Positions 1 through 8,916 of a stretch of 64,000 nt of DNA are shown here, in pieces. The stretch covers positions 186,001-250,000 of the forward strand of contig CAVWIN010000008.1 of assembly GCA_963755085.1 (NCBI GenBank), read 5' to 3'. This DNA is from JACVRM01 sp963755085. GTDB lineage: Bacteria; Actinomycetota; Thermoleophilia; Gaiellales; Gaiellaceae. Below the pieces are notes generated by a model. That model was not told the DNA's origin. It saw nothing but the letters and a program-made list of their open reading frames with translations, and did not search any database. Within the stretch, counting starts at the first letter, position 1. The number at the start of each line of letters is the position of its first letter. The position numbers and the translations under genes are program-made.

Positions 1-737
1 TTCGACTCCGGCACGCCGGTGGCCAGCGCCATCGTCACGCGCGTGATGTGCGGGATCTGCGTTGACGTGTAGAGCGTGACCTCGCCGGTGGCCGGGACCG
101 GGTTCGCGATCACGCCGCGAGGCTCCATCGGGTTCGGGATCAGCCGCTGCTGGCGGTAGCGCTCCTCGATGGTGACGTCGGCCTCGGCGAAGAGCCGGTC
201 GACGTCCTCACCGCCGGTGAGGGGCCACGTGTAGCAGTGGTTCGTGCCGAACTCGTCGTGCACGATCGGCGCCCCGTCGGCGAGCGCCGCCTCGACGTCG
301 GTCACGGCCGGGAGCGGCTCGTAGTCGACCTCGACGAGCTCTGCGGCGTCCTGCGCGAGCGCGCGGCTCGCGGCGACCACAACGGCGACACCGTCGCCCG
401 CGTAGCGGGCCTTGTCGGTCGCGAGCGGGTAGTGCGCCGGGTTGTTGATGTCCTCGGTGACGGGCCAGGCCATGGGCAGCGGCCCGGTCCAGTCGCCTGC
501 GAGATCGGCGCCCGAGAAGGCCGCGACCACGCCTTCTGCCGCGCGCGCCTTCGTGAGGTCGACGCTGCGGATGCGCGCGTGCGCGTACGGACTCCGCACG
601 ACGGCCATCCAGACCATTCCCGGAATCGAGATGTCGTCGACGAAGCTGGCCTGGCCGGTGAGGAGCCGCGCGTCCTCCTTGCGCGGCGCAGAGGTGCCGA
701 TGAGCGTCTGCACCGCCTCGTCCTGTGTGACAGTCAT
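1..737 (-). CDS. coxL: Xanthine dehydrogenase/CO dehydrogenase-type molybdopterin subunit (partial, N-terminal part)
   Basis: About 245 codons are open from an ATG at 737 to the left window edge, so the C-terminal two thirds is missing. The N-terminus carries the family signature of the large molybdenum hydroxylase subunit (GTSAPRKEDARLLTGQ at about residues 14-29, then FVDDI), followed by the typical a/b-hammerhead domain with RSPYAHARI. The family oxidises CO, aldehydes or purines and passes electrons to the small Fe-S subunit. The active-site loop that separates true form I CO dehydrogenase from other members lies outside the window, so the substrate is unknown. It lies 11 bases downstream of coxS in the same direction. 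Confidence 0.88.
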   Translation of the reverse strand, partial: MTVTQDEAVQTLIGTSAPRKEDARLLTGQASFVDDISIPGMVWMAVVRSPYAHARIRSVDLTKARAAEGVVAAFSGADLAGDWTGPLPMAWPVTEDINNPAHYPLATDKARYAGDGVAVVVAASRALAQDAAELVEVDYEPLPAVTDVEAALADGAPIVHDEFGTNHCYTWPLTGGEDVDRLFAEADVTIEERYRQQRLIPNPMEPRGVIANPVPATGEVTLYTSTQIPHITRVTMALATGVPES

Positions 738-748
738 CGCCGGCCTCC

Positions 749-1216
749 TCAGACCGTCGCGGCCGACTGGCGCACGGCCTTGACGATGTTGACGTAGCCG
801 GTGCAGCGGCAGATGTTGCCCTCCAGCGCCTTGCGGATCTCGGCCTCGCTCGGATCCGGCCGTTCCTGCAAGAGGCTGACGGTGGCCATCACGAACCCCG
901 GCGTGCAGTAGCCGCACTGGAGCGCGTGCTGCTCGTGGAACGCCTGCTGCACCGGATGGAGCCGGCCGTCGTCGGCGAGCCCCTCGATGGTGGTTATGTC
1001 ACAGCCGTCTGCCTGGACGGCGAGCAGCGTGCACGACTTGACCGACTCTCCGTCGAGCAGGACCGTGCAGGCCCCGCATGACGACGTGTCGCAGCCCACG
1101 TTCGTGCCGGTCAGCCCGAGCCGCTCGCGCAGGAAGTACACGAGCAGCTCGCGTGGTTCGACCTCGGCCTCCTGACGCGTGCCGTTGACGGTCAGCGCTA
1201 GTGGTCGCACCCTCAC
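749..1216 (-). CDS. coxS: (2Fe-2S)-binding subunit of a molybdenum hydroxylase (CoxS-like)
   Basis: This 155-residue protein has the full two-cluster layout of the family. The plant-type ferredoxin cluster uses C42, C47, C50 and C62, and the C-terminal cluster uses C101, C104, C136 and C138 (CGYCTPG and CRCTGY). It carries electrons from the molybdenum site in the large subunit to an FAD subunit, which is not in view. It is the first gene of a leftward unit with coxL. A Shine-Dalgarno-like GGAGG lies 9 bases before a second in-frame GTG at 1210, which may be the real start in place of the GTG at 1216. Confidence 0.93.
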   Translation of the reverse strand: MRVRPLALTVNGTRQEAEVEPRELLVYFLRERLGLTGTNVGCDTSSCGACTVLLDGESVKSCTLLAVQADGCDITTIEGLADDGRLHPVQQAFHEQHALQCGYCTPGFVMATVSLLQERPDPSEAEIRKALEGNICRCTGYVNIVKAVRQSAATV

Positions 1217-1326
1217 TCTCCTCCCTTCAACCGGGTTGCCCGCGCGTGGCGCGCGGGGCGTCGAGAAGTCGGCGCTCGGCGGCGAGCATACGACTTCCGC
1301 CTCATGTCCGCGAATACGATGGCCGG

Positions 1327-2184
1327 GTGCCGTTCGGTTCGGTCGACGAGGCGCAAGAGGCGCTCGAGCGCGAGTCGTACCTGGCCGACCGCGGGCTCGC
1401 GACGGCGGTCTTCCTGGCGCTGCGGATGCGGCGGCCGCTGCTGCTCGAGGGCGAGCCGGGGGTCGGGAAGACCGAGGTCGCGAAGACGCTCGCGGCCGCT
1501 CTCGGCGCCGACCTGATCCGGCTCCAGTGCTACGAAGGCATCGACGCCACGCAGGCGCTGTACGAGTGGGACTACGCGCGGCAGCTGCTCTACGCGCGCG
1601 CGCTGCAGGCGGGCGAGATCGACGTCTCGCAGCGAGTGGCCGAGCTGTACGGGCCTGAGTTCCTGCTGGAGCGGCCGCTGCTGCGCGCGCTGCGCTCGGG
1701 GGCGTCGGCCGTCCTGCTGATCGACGAGCTCGACCGGGCCGACGACGAGTTCGAGGCGTTCCTGCTCGAGACCCTGTCCGAGTTCGCGGTCACGGTCCCC
1801 GAGCTCGGGACGATCGCCGCCGATGACCCGCCGGCCGTGGTCATCACGTCGAACCGGACACGCGAGCTCCACGACGCGCTCAAGCGGCGCTGCCTCTACC
1901 ACTGGATCGACTTCCCCGACCTGGAGCGCGAGGTGGCGATCATCAGGCTTCGCGCGCCGGAGGTGTCGGACGGGCTCGCCCGGTCCGTCGCCGGGGCCGT
2001 TGCCCGCCTCCGGGGGCTCGACCTGCTCAAGCCTCCGGGAGCTGCCGAAGCGATCGACTGGGCGCAGGCTCTAGCCGTTCTGGGCGCGGCGTCGGCGGAC
2101 GGCGAGGCGGCGCGGGATACGCTCGGCTGGGCGGTCAAGAACCACGACGACCTGCGCCGGGTCGAGGAGTCGCTGGCTGGCTGA
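1327..2184 (+). CDS. coxD: MoxR-family AAA+ ATPase, CoxD-like
   Basis: Starting at the GTG at 1327 gives 285 residues. Walker A is GEPGVGKT at residues 42-49, Walker B is LLIDELD at about 130-136, sensor 1 is N176 and arginine-finger candidates lie at 187-188. In known CO dehydrogenase clusters CoxD is a MoxR-type ATPase that works with the VWA protein CoxE in maturing the active-site metal centre. The adjacent VWA gene and the divergent coxS/coxL genes support that role. The open frame extends upstream to 1201, but that stretch overlaps the coxS start and does not look like the family. Confidence 0.85.
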   Translation: MPFGSVDEAQEALERESYLADRGLATAVFLALRMRRPLLLEGEPGVGKTEVAKTLAAALGADLIRLQCYEGIDATQALYEWDYARQLLYARALQAGEIDVSQRVAELYGPEFLLERPLLRALRSGASAVLLIDELDRADDEFEAFLLETLSEFAVTVPELGTIAADDPPAVVITSNRTRELHDALKRRCLYHWIDFPDLEREVAIIRLRAPEVSDGLARSVAGAVARLRGLDLLKPPGAAEAIDWAQALAVLGAASADGEAARDTLGWAVKNHDDLRRVEESLAG

Positions 2185-3202
2185 TCCGGTCGCACCGCTG
2201 GTCGAGTTCGGCCGCGCGCTGCGGGCCGAGGGGCTCGCCGTCGGAACGGACCGGATCGAGGCGTTCTGCCACGCCGTCGAGCACGCCGGCCCGGGTCAGC
2301 TCTACTGGGCAGGACGGGCGACGCTGATCTCGCGGCGGGACGACATCGCGGCCTACGACCGCGTGTTCCGAGGGTGGTTCGGCAATTCGGTCGCGAAGCC
2401 GCCACCCCGGCGGCAGATCACGGCACGCGCGCGCGACTCGACCGCGCTCGCGAGCCCGGTCGAGGTGCTGAAGGAGCGGAGCTTCGCGCGCTGCTCGGCG
2501 GAGGAGCTGGCACAGCTGGCGACGTTGATGGAGCGGATCCGGATCGAGGCTCCGCGCAGGCGCTCGCGACGGCGCCGCCCGGCCGCGCGCGGCGTGCCGG
2601 ACCTGCGCCGCACGCTCCGGCGCTCGTTCCACACGGGCGGCGAGCCGGTCGAGCGCGCCTGGCGTGAGCGCCGGCGCGTGCGGCGGCGGCTCGTGTTCGT
2701 GCTCGACGTCTCGGGCTCGATGGCCGACTACTCGCGCGGCCTCATGCTCTTCGCACATACGGCGCTGCGTGCCGACCCGCGGTGGGAGGCGTTCTGCTTC
2801 GGCACCCGGCTCACGCGCGTCACCGGAGCGCTCGCGACGGGCGGTGTGGACGAGGCGCTGCGGCGGGCGGCCGAGGAGGTCGTCGACTGGAACGCCGGCA
2901 CGCGGATCGGCGACTCGGTCGCGCGCCTCAATGCACGGCACGCGAGCGTCGTCCGGGGCAGCGTCATCGTGGTCTGCTCGGACGGCCTCGACGTCGGCGA
3001 GCCGGAGGTTCTGCGCACCCAGATGGCGCGGCTCTCACGGCTCGCGTACGCGGTCGTGTGGCTCAACCCGCTCCACGAGTACGCCGGCTACGAGCCGCTC
3101 GCACGCGGGATGGCCGCGGCGCTTCCGTCCATCGACCTCTTCGCCGCGGGCCACAACCTGGCGAGCCTCGAAGCGGTCGCGGCGCAGCTCGAGCGGATCT
3201 GA
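2177..3202 (+). CDS. coxE: VWA-domain protein, CoxE-like
   Basis: The C-terminal half is a von Willebrand A domain with the metal-binding motif DVSGS (residues 177-181 if counted from 2177), and a basic Arg-rich stretch lies before it. The protein is the usual partner of the MoxR ATPase encoded just upstream. Family-like sequence (FGRALRAEGLAVG, then a WAGRATLISRRDD stretch) continues upstream of the first GTG at 2363, and no ATG, GTG or TTG exists in frame there. A CTG at 2177 lies 7 bases after GAGGAG and overlaps the coxD stop, so it is the best start candidate. A start at 2363 would give 279 residues and lose that conserved part. Confidence 0.8.
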   Translation: MADPVAPLVEFGRALRAEGLAVGTDRIEAFCHAVEHAGPGQLYWAGRATLISRRDDIAAYDRVFRGWFGNSVAKPPPRRQITARARDSTALASPVEVLKERSFARCSAEELAQLATLMERIRIEAPRRRSRRRRPAARGVPDLRRTLRRSFHTGGEPVERAWRERRRVRRRLVFVLDVSGSMADYSRGLMLFAHTALRADPRWEAFCFGTRLTRVTGALATGGVDEALRRAAEEVVDWNAGTRIGDSVARLNARHASVVRGSVIVVCSDGLDVGEPEVLRTQMARLSRLAYAVVWLNPLHEYAGYEPLARGMAAALPSIDLFAAGHNLASLEAVAAQLERI

Positions 3203-4218
3203 TGCGGCCGGGCCAGTGGCAGCCGGAGGTGCCGTACCTGAACACGGCGAGCGTCGGGCTGCCGCCCCGCGTGGCCTGGGAGGCGCTGCAGGCGGCGCTC
3301 ACCGACTGGCGCGCCGGACGGGGCGTCTGGGAGGAATGGGGCGAGAGCACCGGGCGGGCCCGCGCCGCGTTCGCGCGGCTCGTCGGCGTGAGCGAGGACG
3401 CGGTCGCGGTGGGCGCGACCGCCGCCGAGCTGGTCGGGCTCCTCGCCGCGGCCGTGCCGGCCGGGTCGCGGGTGCTGACCGCCGAGGGCGACTTCACCTC
3501 GATCCTCTACCCCTGGGTGGCCCAGGGGCACGACGTACGCGCGGTGCCGCTGGACCGGCTCGCCGGCGCCGTTGAGCCGGGGACGGACGTCGTGGCTGTG
3601 AGCGCCGTGCAGTCGGCGAACGGCGCCGTCGCCGACCTGGAGGAGATCAGGGAGGCCGCCCGGGCGGCGGAGGCGCTCGTCGTGCTCGACGCCACCCAGG
3701 CCTGCGGCTGGCTGCCCATACGCGCGGGCGAGTACGACGCGCTCGTCTGCGGCGGCTACAAGTGGTTGATGGGGCCGCGCGGCACGGCGTTCCTCACTGT
3801 CGGCGAGCGCCTCGCGGAGCGCGTCACGCCGCTGCACGCGAGCTGGTTCGCGGCAGACGACGTGCACGGCAGCTACTACGGCCTGCCGATGCGGCTCGCC
3901 TCGTCGGCGCGCCGGCTGGACACCTCACCGGCCTGGTTCTCGTGGGTCGGCGCCGCGCCCGCGCTGGAGCTCGTCAACGAGATCGGCGTCGACGCGATTC
4001 ACGAGCACGACGTCGGGCTGGCGAACCGGTTCCGCGCGGGGCTCGGCCTCGAGCCGGCCGGCTCGTCGATCGTCGCGACCGCCGTTCCCGGCGCCGCCGA
4101 GCGGCTGGACGCTGCCGGGGTACGCGCCGCGACGCGCGCCGGGTCGCTGCGCGCGTCGTTCCACGTCTACAACACGGAAGCCGACGTGGACGCGGCGCTG
4201 GACGCGCTGCTGCGCTAG
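3202..4218 (+). CDS. Class V aminotransferase family PLP enzyme
   Basis: The 338-residue product has the aminotransferase class V fold signatures: D163 in the VLDATQ strand that contacts the PLP ring nitrogen, and the Schiff-base lysine K187 in CGGYKWLMGPRG. Members include cysteine desulfurases and isopenicillin-N epimerase-like enzymes. The protein lacks the desulfurase active-site cysteine loop, so a desulfurase role is unlikely. Its ATG overlaps the coxE stop (ATGA), which suggests translational coupling to the cox accessory genes. The substrate cannot be told from sequence. Confidence 0.82.
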   Translation: MRPGQWQPEVPYLNTASVGLPPRVAWEALQAALTDWRAGRGVWEEWGESTGRARAAFARLVGVSEDAVAVGATAAELVGLLAAAVPAGSRVLTAEGDFTSILYPWVAQGHDVRAVPLDRLAGAVEPGTDVVAVSAVQSANGAVADLEEIREAARAAEALVVLDATQACGWLPIRAGEYDALVCGGYKWLMGPRGTAFLTVGERLAERVTPLHASWFAADDVHGSYYGLPMRLASSARRLDTSPAWFSWVGAAPALELVNEIGVDAIHEHDVGLANRFRAGLGLEPAGSSIVATAVPGAAERLDAAGVRAATRAGSLRASFHVYNTEADVDAALDALLR

Positions 4219-4751
4219 GCGGCGACAGCCCCGGTGGCCGTGCTCGTGCCTCCGAAGTTGTCGAGGTACGGCTGCCAGCGGGTGGGAATCGTGTGCGCGG
4301 CGAGCCGGATGAACAGCACCGGCGCCGGCGCCCTCGGCGGCGAGTGGAGCGTCATCGACACCTCGTGGAGCAGCCGGTCACCCTTGCGCAGGTTGCACGG
4401 CGCGCACGACGTGACGACGTTCTCCCACACGGAACCGCCCCCTTTCGAGCGGGGGACGACGTGGTCGAGCGTCAGCCGCCCGCCCGTCTCGCCGCAGTAG
4501 ACGCAGCGCCAGCCGTCACGCGCGAAGAGCGCGCGGCGCGAGATCTTGCGCTGGATGATCCGAGGCACCCGGACATATGTCAGAAGCCGGATCACGTGCG
4601 GCCAGGGGTAGGTGTCGGTCGCCGATCTGAGGGGCTCCTCGAGCTCCTCGATCACCTCGGCCTTGCCTTTGAACACGAGGACCCACGCCCGACGCACCGA
4701 GGTCACGTTGAGCGGCTCGTAACTCGCGTTCAGGACCAGAACTTGCTGCAC
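4215..4751 (-). CDS. HNH endonuclease family protein
   Basis: With a GTG start at 4751 the product is 178 residues. An N-terminal beta-rich segment (VLVLNASYEPLNV) precedes a zinc-type HNH nuclease with C83/C86, the catalytic D96-H97, N111 and C116/C119-N120. Proteins with this architecture are widespread in actinobacteria and cyanobacteria as stand-alone HNH proteins of unclear physiological role. The open frame extends to 4994, but the extra part is Arg/Ser-rich low-complexity sequence opposite the neighbouring methyltransferase, so it was excluded. The gene converges with the aminotransferase gene, with a 4-base overlap of 3' ends. Confidence 0.88.
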   Translation of the reverse strand: MQQVLVLNASYEPLNVTSVRRAWVLVFKGKAEVIEELEEPLRSATDTYPWPHVIRLLTYVRVPRIIQRKISRRALFARDGWRCVYCGETGGRLTLDHVVPRSKGGGSVWENVVTSCAPCNLRKGDRLLHEVSMTLHSPPRAPAPVLFIRLAAHTIPTRWQPYLDNFGGTSTATGAVAA

Positions 4752-4795
4752 TGATCGAAAAGTACCACCGGGCCTGCAGACTGAACCACGCGCCG

Positions 4796-5437
4796 ATGAG
4801 CTACTGGGACGAGTACTTCGCCCGGCACCGCACCGCCGGCACCGACCTGGACTGGGGCGGGCGGTGGACAGAGCCGTTCCTCCCGCTGCTGCGGAACGCC
4901 GGGGCGGATCGTGTGCTGGAGCTGGGCTGCGGGAGCGGGAACGACGCCGCGCGCCTCGCCCGGGCAGGCTTCGAGGTCGTCGCCGTGGACGCATCGGCAG
5001 AGGCGATCGGGATCGCGCGGAAGCATCAGGGCGTCGAGTTCCTGGTGGCGGACATGACCGAGCCGCTGCCGTTTGCGGATGCGTCGTTCGACGCGGTCAT
5101 GGCCAACGTCTCGCTGCACATGTTCCCGGACGCCGTAACGCGAGCCCTGTTCGCCGAGATCGAGCGCGTCATTCGGCCAGGCGGCCTCCTGCTCTTCCAC
5201 GTCAACGCGACGTCCGACCGCGCGCTGCGCGCCGTCCGGCGCCCCGTCGAGCGCGAGCTCGAGCCGAACTACGTCCTGGAGCGCGCCGGCCAGCGTGTGC
5301 GCTTCTTCTCGCGCACCTACATCGCGGAGGTGCTCGCCGGCTGGGCCGACGTGAATGCAAGCCTCGTCGAGATTCCGGACGGGCGCACCGGGATACCGTT
5401 CAAGCACGTCTGGCGCGTCAGCGCGCGCCGGCCGTAG
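4796..5437 (+). CDS. Class I SAM-dependent methyltransferase
   Basis: This 213-residue Rossmann-fold methyltransferase has motif I (VLELGCGSGNDAA, about residues 40-52), an acidic residue at the end of strand 2 (VVAVDAS) and motif post-II (FDAVMANVSLHMF). The overall pattern matches the Methyltransf_11/25 families. The substrate is unknown. It is divergent from the HNH gene with only 44 bases between the two starts, so the promoters must overlap or be leaderless. Confidence 0.87.
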   Translation: MSYWDEYFARHRTAGTDLDWGGRWTEPFLPLLRNAGADRVLELGCGSGNDAARLARAGFEVVAVDASAEAIGIARKHQGVEFLVADMTEPLPFADASFDAVMANVSLHMFPDAVTRALFAEIERVIRPGGLLLFHVNATSDRALRAVRRPVERELEPNYVLERAGQRVRFFSRTYIAEVLAGWADVNASLVEIPDGRTGIPFKHVWRVSARRP

Positions 5438-5917
5438 CTACTGCGACATCGCGCGCTCGACCGCCTCCGCCTCCTCGGGCGAGAGCGCGATCGGGGCGCG
5501 CCCGCGATCCAGCTCCTTCACGTAGATCCGCGCGTGGTCGCGGCCCTGTATCGCGCTGACCACGATCCCGGTGCGTGCCGAATCGAGCAGCGCGAGCGAG
5601 GCAGACTGCTGGCCGCCCAGCCCCTCGAACGCGTCGTAGCGAACGACCGCCGTCTTGCCGACCGAGCCGTCGACGCGCCGGTCGACCCGGCCGAGGCCGG
5701 CGGCCACCTCGTCGACGGCGCGGTGCAGGTCGTCGATGCGCGCCTGCAGCGAGACGGCGAAGTCCACGAGGTCGCCCTTCTCGCCGCCGAGCAGCACCTG
5801 CTGCGCGGCGCGCACGCGCCGCAGGCGGACGGCGAGCACCACCCCGAGCGCAAGCGCCGCCACCGCGACGGCCGCCGCGACGGCGGCGGCGACGACGGCG
5901 ATCGTCGACGCACTCAT
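5438..5917 (-). CDS. DUF4446 family membrane-anchored protein
   Basis: The 159-residue protein has one Ala/Val-rich transmembrane helix at about residues 7-30. A predicted coiled segment follows (LQARIDDLHRAVDEV) and then the conserved DUF4446 core (VVRYDAFEGLGGQQSASLAL and GIVVSAIQGRDHARIY). The family is found in Gram-positive bacteria and has no assigned function. Its stop is adjacent to the stop of the convergent methyltransferase gene. It belongs to a leftward unit with the membrane protein encoded just upstream at 5927-7072. Confidence 0.85.
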   Translation of the reverse strand: MSASTIAVVAAAVAAAVAVAALALGVVLAVRLRRVRAAQQVLLGGEKGDLVDFAVSLQARIDDLHRAVDEVAAGLGRVDRRVDGSVGKTAVVRYDAFEGLGGQQSASLALLDSARTGIVVSAIQGRDHARIYVKELDRGRAPIALSPEEAEAVERAMSQ

Positions 5918-5926
5918 GCGATCAGA

Positions 5927-7072
5927 CTAGGGTGGGAGCGAGAACGCAACCGGGTAGTCGACGGAGTTGTTGTTGACGTTCACCTCGTACTGCACCGGTT
6001 TCACCTCGGCCGTGACCGTGGTCTGAATCGCGATCGGGACGGCCTCCGGCACCGCAAAGGTGACCTCGACCGTCTGCCCGGCGTTGATCGCCGAGATGGT
6101 GCTCGTCTTGACGATGTTCGCGCCCTGCGTCCTCTTGATCGTCAGTGTCACCGGCACCTGCACCTCCTGAACCTGGCCCGAGTTCTTCACCGAGACGCGG
6201 AACTTGAGCTGCGGCGACGCCGTCACGACGGTGACGCCGTTCGGGTCGAGCGCCGTCGGATTGCCGCCCTTGCCGGGCAGCCAGACGGTGCCCTCGATCC
6301 CGTCTCCGTGGCGGACGTTCTTCGAGACGCCCGCAGTCGACCCCTCGATCCGCTTCCAGACCGGCCGCAGCTGAGCGATCGACACCAGGTTCGAGTCCTT
6401 GAGGAAGTTCGAATCCGGGACGGCGACGCCGTGGACGCCGCGCGAGGCCAGCTCCTTCTTCGACGGAACCTTGAAGAGGTCGTCCCAGATCACGTCGCTC
6501 GCGACGAATCGGTTCGCCTGGTTGGCGAGGATGGTGGCGGCGTCGGTCGGGTTGGTCGTCTTCGCCGTCTGCGCGAAGGCCGCGGACATTCCGCGCAGGC
6601 CGCTCTCGCGCAGCTGGAGCGCCGTGATCATCTCCTGGTTCTCGGTGCGCACCGCGCCCGGCGGGTTGATCGCCTGCGCCTGCTGCACCGCCTGCGCTTG
6701 CCGCTGCGCCAGCCCGTTCAGGCCGCTCTCCACGGCGGTCACCTTGATGCCGGGTTGCGCCAGCAGCAACTGGAACTGCGTTCCCACCGTCTGCGAGTCG
6801 GTCGCGACCTTCTGCACGTCGCCCATGTAGTTCTGGTAGGTCGACTGCTTGCTGTCGCCGCGGCAGCGATCGACCACGAAGACCAGGAGCACGACGACCA
6901 GGATGAAGCCCACGACGAGGCCGACCAGGCGCAGCAGCGGCGTGTAGTTGGTTGGCGGCCGTTCCGGACCGCGCGGGGACCGTCGGAGCGGCGACCGGCT
7001 GCGAGGTTCCTCCTCCTCGGGCTCCGGCTCCTCGAAAAAGTCGAAATCGATCTCGCTGTCGCGCTCGCTCAT
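5927..7072 (-). CDS. Single-pass membrane protein of unknown function
   Basis: The 381-residue product starts with a very acidic cytoplasmic tail (EEPEPEEEEP at about residues 14-23) followed by a basic Pro/Arg-rich stretch. A single transmembrane helix (residues about 47-67) leads into a large extracytoplasmic region. That region has a helical, Gln-rich part and a C-terminal Ig- or CARDB-like beta domain (PQLKFRVSVKNSGQVQEVQV, then a TVTAEVKPV strand). No family was recognised with confidence. Its position next to a divergent Ser/Thr kinase gene and the cell-wall block suggests an envelope role, which is inference. Confidence 0.72.
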   Translation of the reverse strand: MSERDSEIDFDFFEEPEPEEEEPRSRSPLRRSPRGPERPPTNYTPLLRLVGLVVGFILVVVLLVFVVDRCRGDSKQSTYQNYMGDVQKVATDSQTVGTQFQLLLAQPGIKVTAVESGLNGLAQRQAQAVQQAQAINPPGAVRTENQEMITALQLRESGLRGMSAAFAQTAKTTNPTDAATILANQANRFVASDVIWDDLFKVPSKKELASRGVHGVAVPDSNFLKDSNLVSIAQLRPVWKRIEGSTAGVSKNVRHGDGIEGTVWLPGKGGNPTALDPNGVTVVTASPQLKFRVSVKNSGQVQEVQVPVTLTIKRTQGANIVKTSTISAINAGQTVEVTFAVPEAVPIAIQTTVTAEVKPVQYEVNVNNNSVDYPVAFSLPP

Positions 7073-7150
7073 GCGGCTTCGCCGGATGACTGTATAGCTC
7101 TCGCCGGATCGGACAAGGACTTTCCGACGCGTTGGCCAAGATGGCGTCCT

Positions 7151-8863
7151 GTGTCTTCGGTCGCCGCTGCCCTCCCGCGCGACGAGCTTGTCCTCGGCCG
7201 CTACCGCCCTGTCCAGCCGCTTGGCAGCGGTGGCTCGGGCTCGGTCTGGCTCGCCCGCGACGAGCTCGAGGGCGACGAGGTCACGCTCAAGATCGTCGCG
7301 CGCGAGGGCAAGGCCGCCCAGCGCGCCGAGCGCGAGCACGAGGCCGCCGAGCGGCTCGACCACGAGCGCTGCCTGAAGGCCAGAGACTTCGGGACGGACG
7401 CCGACCACTCGTACATCGCGTACGAGTACGTGCCCGGCGAGACGTTCCGCCACGCCCTGCGCGCCGGCCGGTTGGACGACGGAACTACGGTGGAAGCCGG
7501 CGCGCAGATCCTCGACGGGCTCGCGCACGCGCACGGGCTCGGCATCGTCCACCGCGACATCAAGCCGTCGAACATCCTGCTCGCGGACGACGAGGGGGGC
7601 GTCTCCGTCCGCCTGCTCGACTTCGGCCTGGCGCTCTTCGACGAGGCCGACACGCTCACGGCCGCCGGCGATGTCCCCGGCACGCTCGCCTACATCTCGC
7701 CGGAGCGCCTCAAGGGCCAGACGGCCGACCCGGCCGCCGACGTCTGGGCCGTCGGCGTCCTGCTCTGGGAGTCGCTCGCCGGCTTCCACCCGTACTGGAC
7801 ATCGTCGATGCTGGACACGGCCAAGAAGATCCAGGACGCGCCACCCTCGCTCGGCACCGTGCGCCCCGATCTCCCGGCCCCGCTGATCGAGATCGTCGAC
7901 CGGGCGATGTGCCGCGACCCGCGCAAGCGCCCGAGCGCGACGCGGATGGCGGCCGCCGTACGCAGCGCCTGGCGGAGCCGCCGGCGCGCGCGCCGCCCGA
8001 AGAAGCAGCAGCCACGCCTGCGCTTCCGCACGCCGCCCGTGGGCCGCATGGCGGCCGTCGGGCTCGCCGCGATCGCGAGCGGCTGGGTCGTGGCGACACT
8101 GCCCTTCTTCCCGGGCGGCTGGGCCTGGATCGCCGCCGCAGCCGCCGCCGGGCTCACGCTCGTGCGCGACCGCGCCGGGCTCGCGTTCACGCTGGCCGTG
8201 CCCGTGCTTCCGCTCGGCAACGTCTCGATGGGGCTCGCCCTCGCCTACATCGCCGCAGCGACCGTCTGGCTGGCGCTGATGTGGGGCGAGCCGCGGCGCG
8301 GGCTGCTCTTCGCCGCCGGGCCGCTGCTGGCGCCGGTCGCGCTCGTGGGCCTGCTCCCGCTGGTCGCGCTCTGCATCAGGAGCCCGCTCCGCCGCGCCGC
8401 CACGGCCGGCGCCGGCGTCCTCACGGCCGTCGCGGTCGCCGGCATCGGCGGCGCGTCGCTGCCGTTCGCCCACGAGCAGGCGCCGTCACGCCTGGCCCTC
8501 GGCGCAACTGACAGCCCGCGCGAGGCCGCGTCGATCGTCCTGTCGACGCTGCAGGCCCACCCGGTCACGCTGGTCGCCGCCGCAATCGCCGCGCTGGCGG
8601 CCGCCGCGCTTCCGCTCGCAGTCCGCCGCGGCTACCCCGGGATCGCCGGCTACGGCCTCGCCGTCCTCGCCGTCTCGCTCGCCGCCGGCGTCGGCATCGC
8701 AGCCGTCCCTGCCGTCTGCGCAACCGCGCTGACGTGCATCGCGCTCGCGGCGGGCCGGTACCTCGGCGAGTCGGACGTGCCCCCCTCCCAGCTCCTCGCA
8801 ACCGCGCGGGAGCGCCTGCAGGGCGGCCTCGTGCCCGCTCCCGGGCGCGCCTCCGCGGATTAA
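7151..8863 (+). CDS. Serine/threonine protein kinase with C-terminal polytopic membrane domain
   Basis: The GTG at 7151 gives 570 residues. The kinase domain (about 15-270) has a glycine loop (GSGGSGSV), the ATP lysine K47, HRD with D136, DFG with D157, and the APE-equivalent ISPERLKG. After a basic linker (RRRARRPKKQQ) the C-terminal half has around eight hydrophobic segments with no soluble sensor domain. This differs from PASTA or beta-propeller kinases and suggests that signal input comes from the membrane or from a membrane partner. It stands immediately upstream of fhaA. Long open frames in the other phases of this region are GC-driven shadows. Confidence 0.9.
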   Translation: MSSVAAALPRDELVLGRYRPVQPLGSGGSGSVWLARDELEGDEVTLKIVAREGKAAQRAEREHEAAERLDHERCLKARDFGTDADHSYIAYEYVPGETFRHALRAGRLDDGTTVEAGAQILDGLAHAHGLGIVHRDIKPSNILLADDEGGVSVRLLDFGLALFDEADTLTAAGDVPGTLAYISPERLKGQTADPAADVWAVGVLLWESLAGFHPYWTSSMLDTAKKIQDAPPSLGTVRPDLPAPLIEIVDRAMCRDPRKRPSATRMAAAVRSAWRSRRRARRPKKQQPRLRFRTPPVGRMAAVGLAAIASGWVVATLPFFPGGWAWIAAAAAAGLTLVRDRAGLAFTLAVPVLPLGNVSMGLALAYIAAATVWLALMWGEPRRGLLFAAGPLLAPVALVGLLPLVALCIRSPLRRAATAGAGVLTAVAVAGIGGASLPFAHEQAPSRLALGATDSPREAASIVLSTLQAHPVTLVAAAIAALAAAALPLAVRRGYPGIAGYGLAVLAVSLAAGVGIAAVPAVCATALTCIALAAGRYLGESDVPPSQLLATARERLQGGLVPAPGRASAD

Positions 8864-8916
8864 CTCGTGGCCTTTCCGGTGATGGTCTCGCGTTTCCGGC
8901 GAGTGCCCGGGGCCGT

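Noticed and set aside
3202..4218. Cysteine desulfurase (IscS/SufS/NifS) identity for the class V aminotransferase
   Set aside because: The PLP site is present but the active-site cysteine loop is not seen, and a true SufS is encoded at 29447-30691.
5534..7150. Upstream extension of the polytopic kinase frame
   Set aside because: The open frame runs back to 5534 but lies antisense to two other genes. Kinase similarity begins just after the GTG at 7151.
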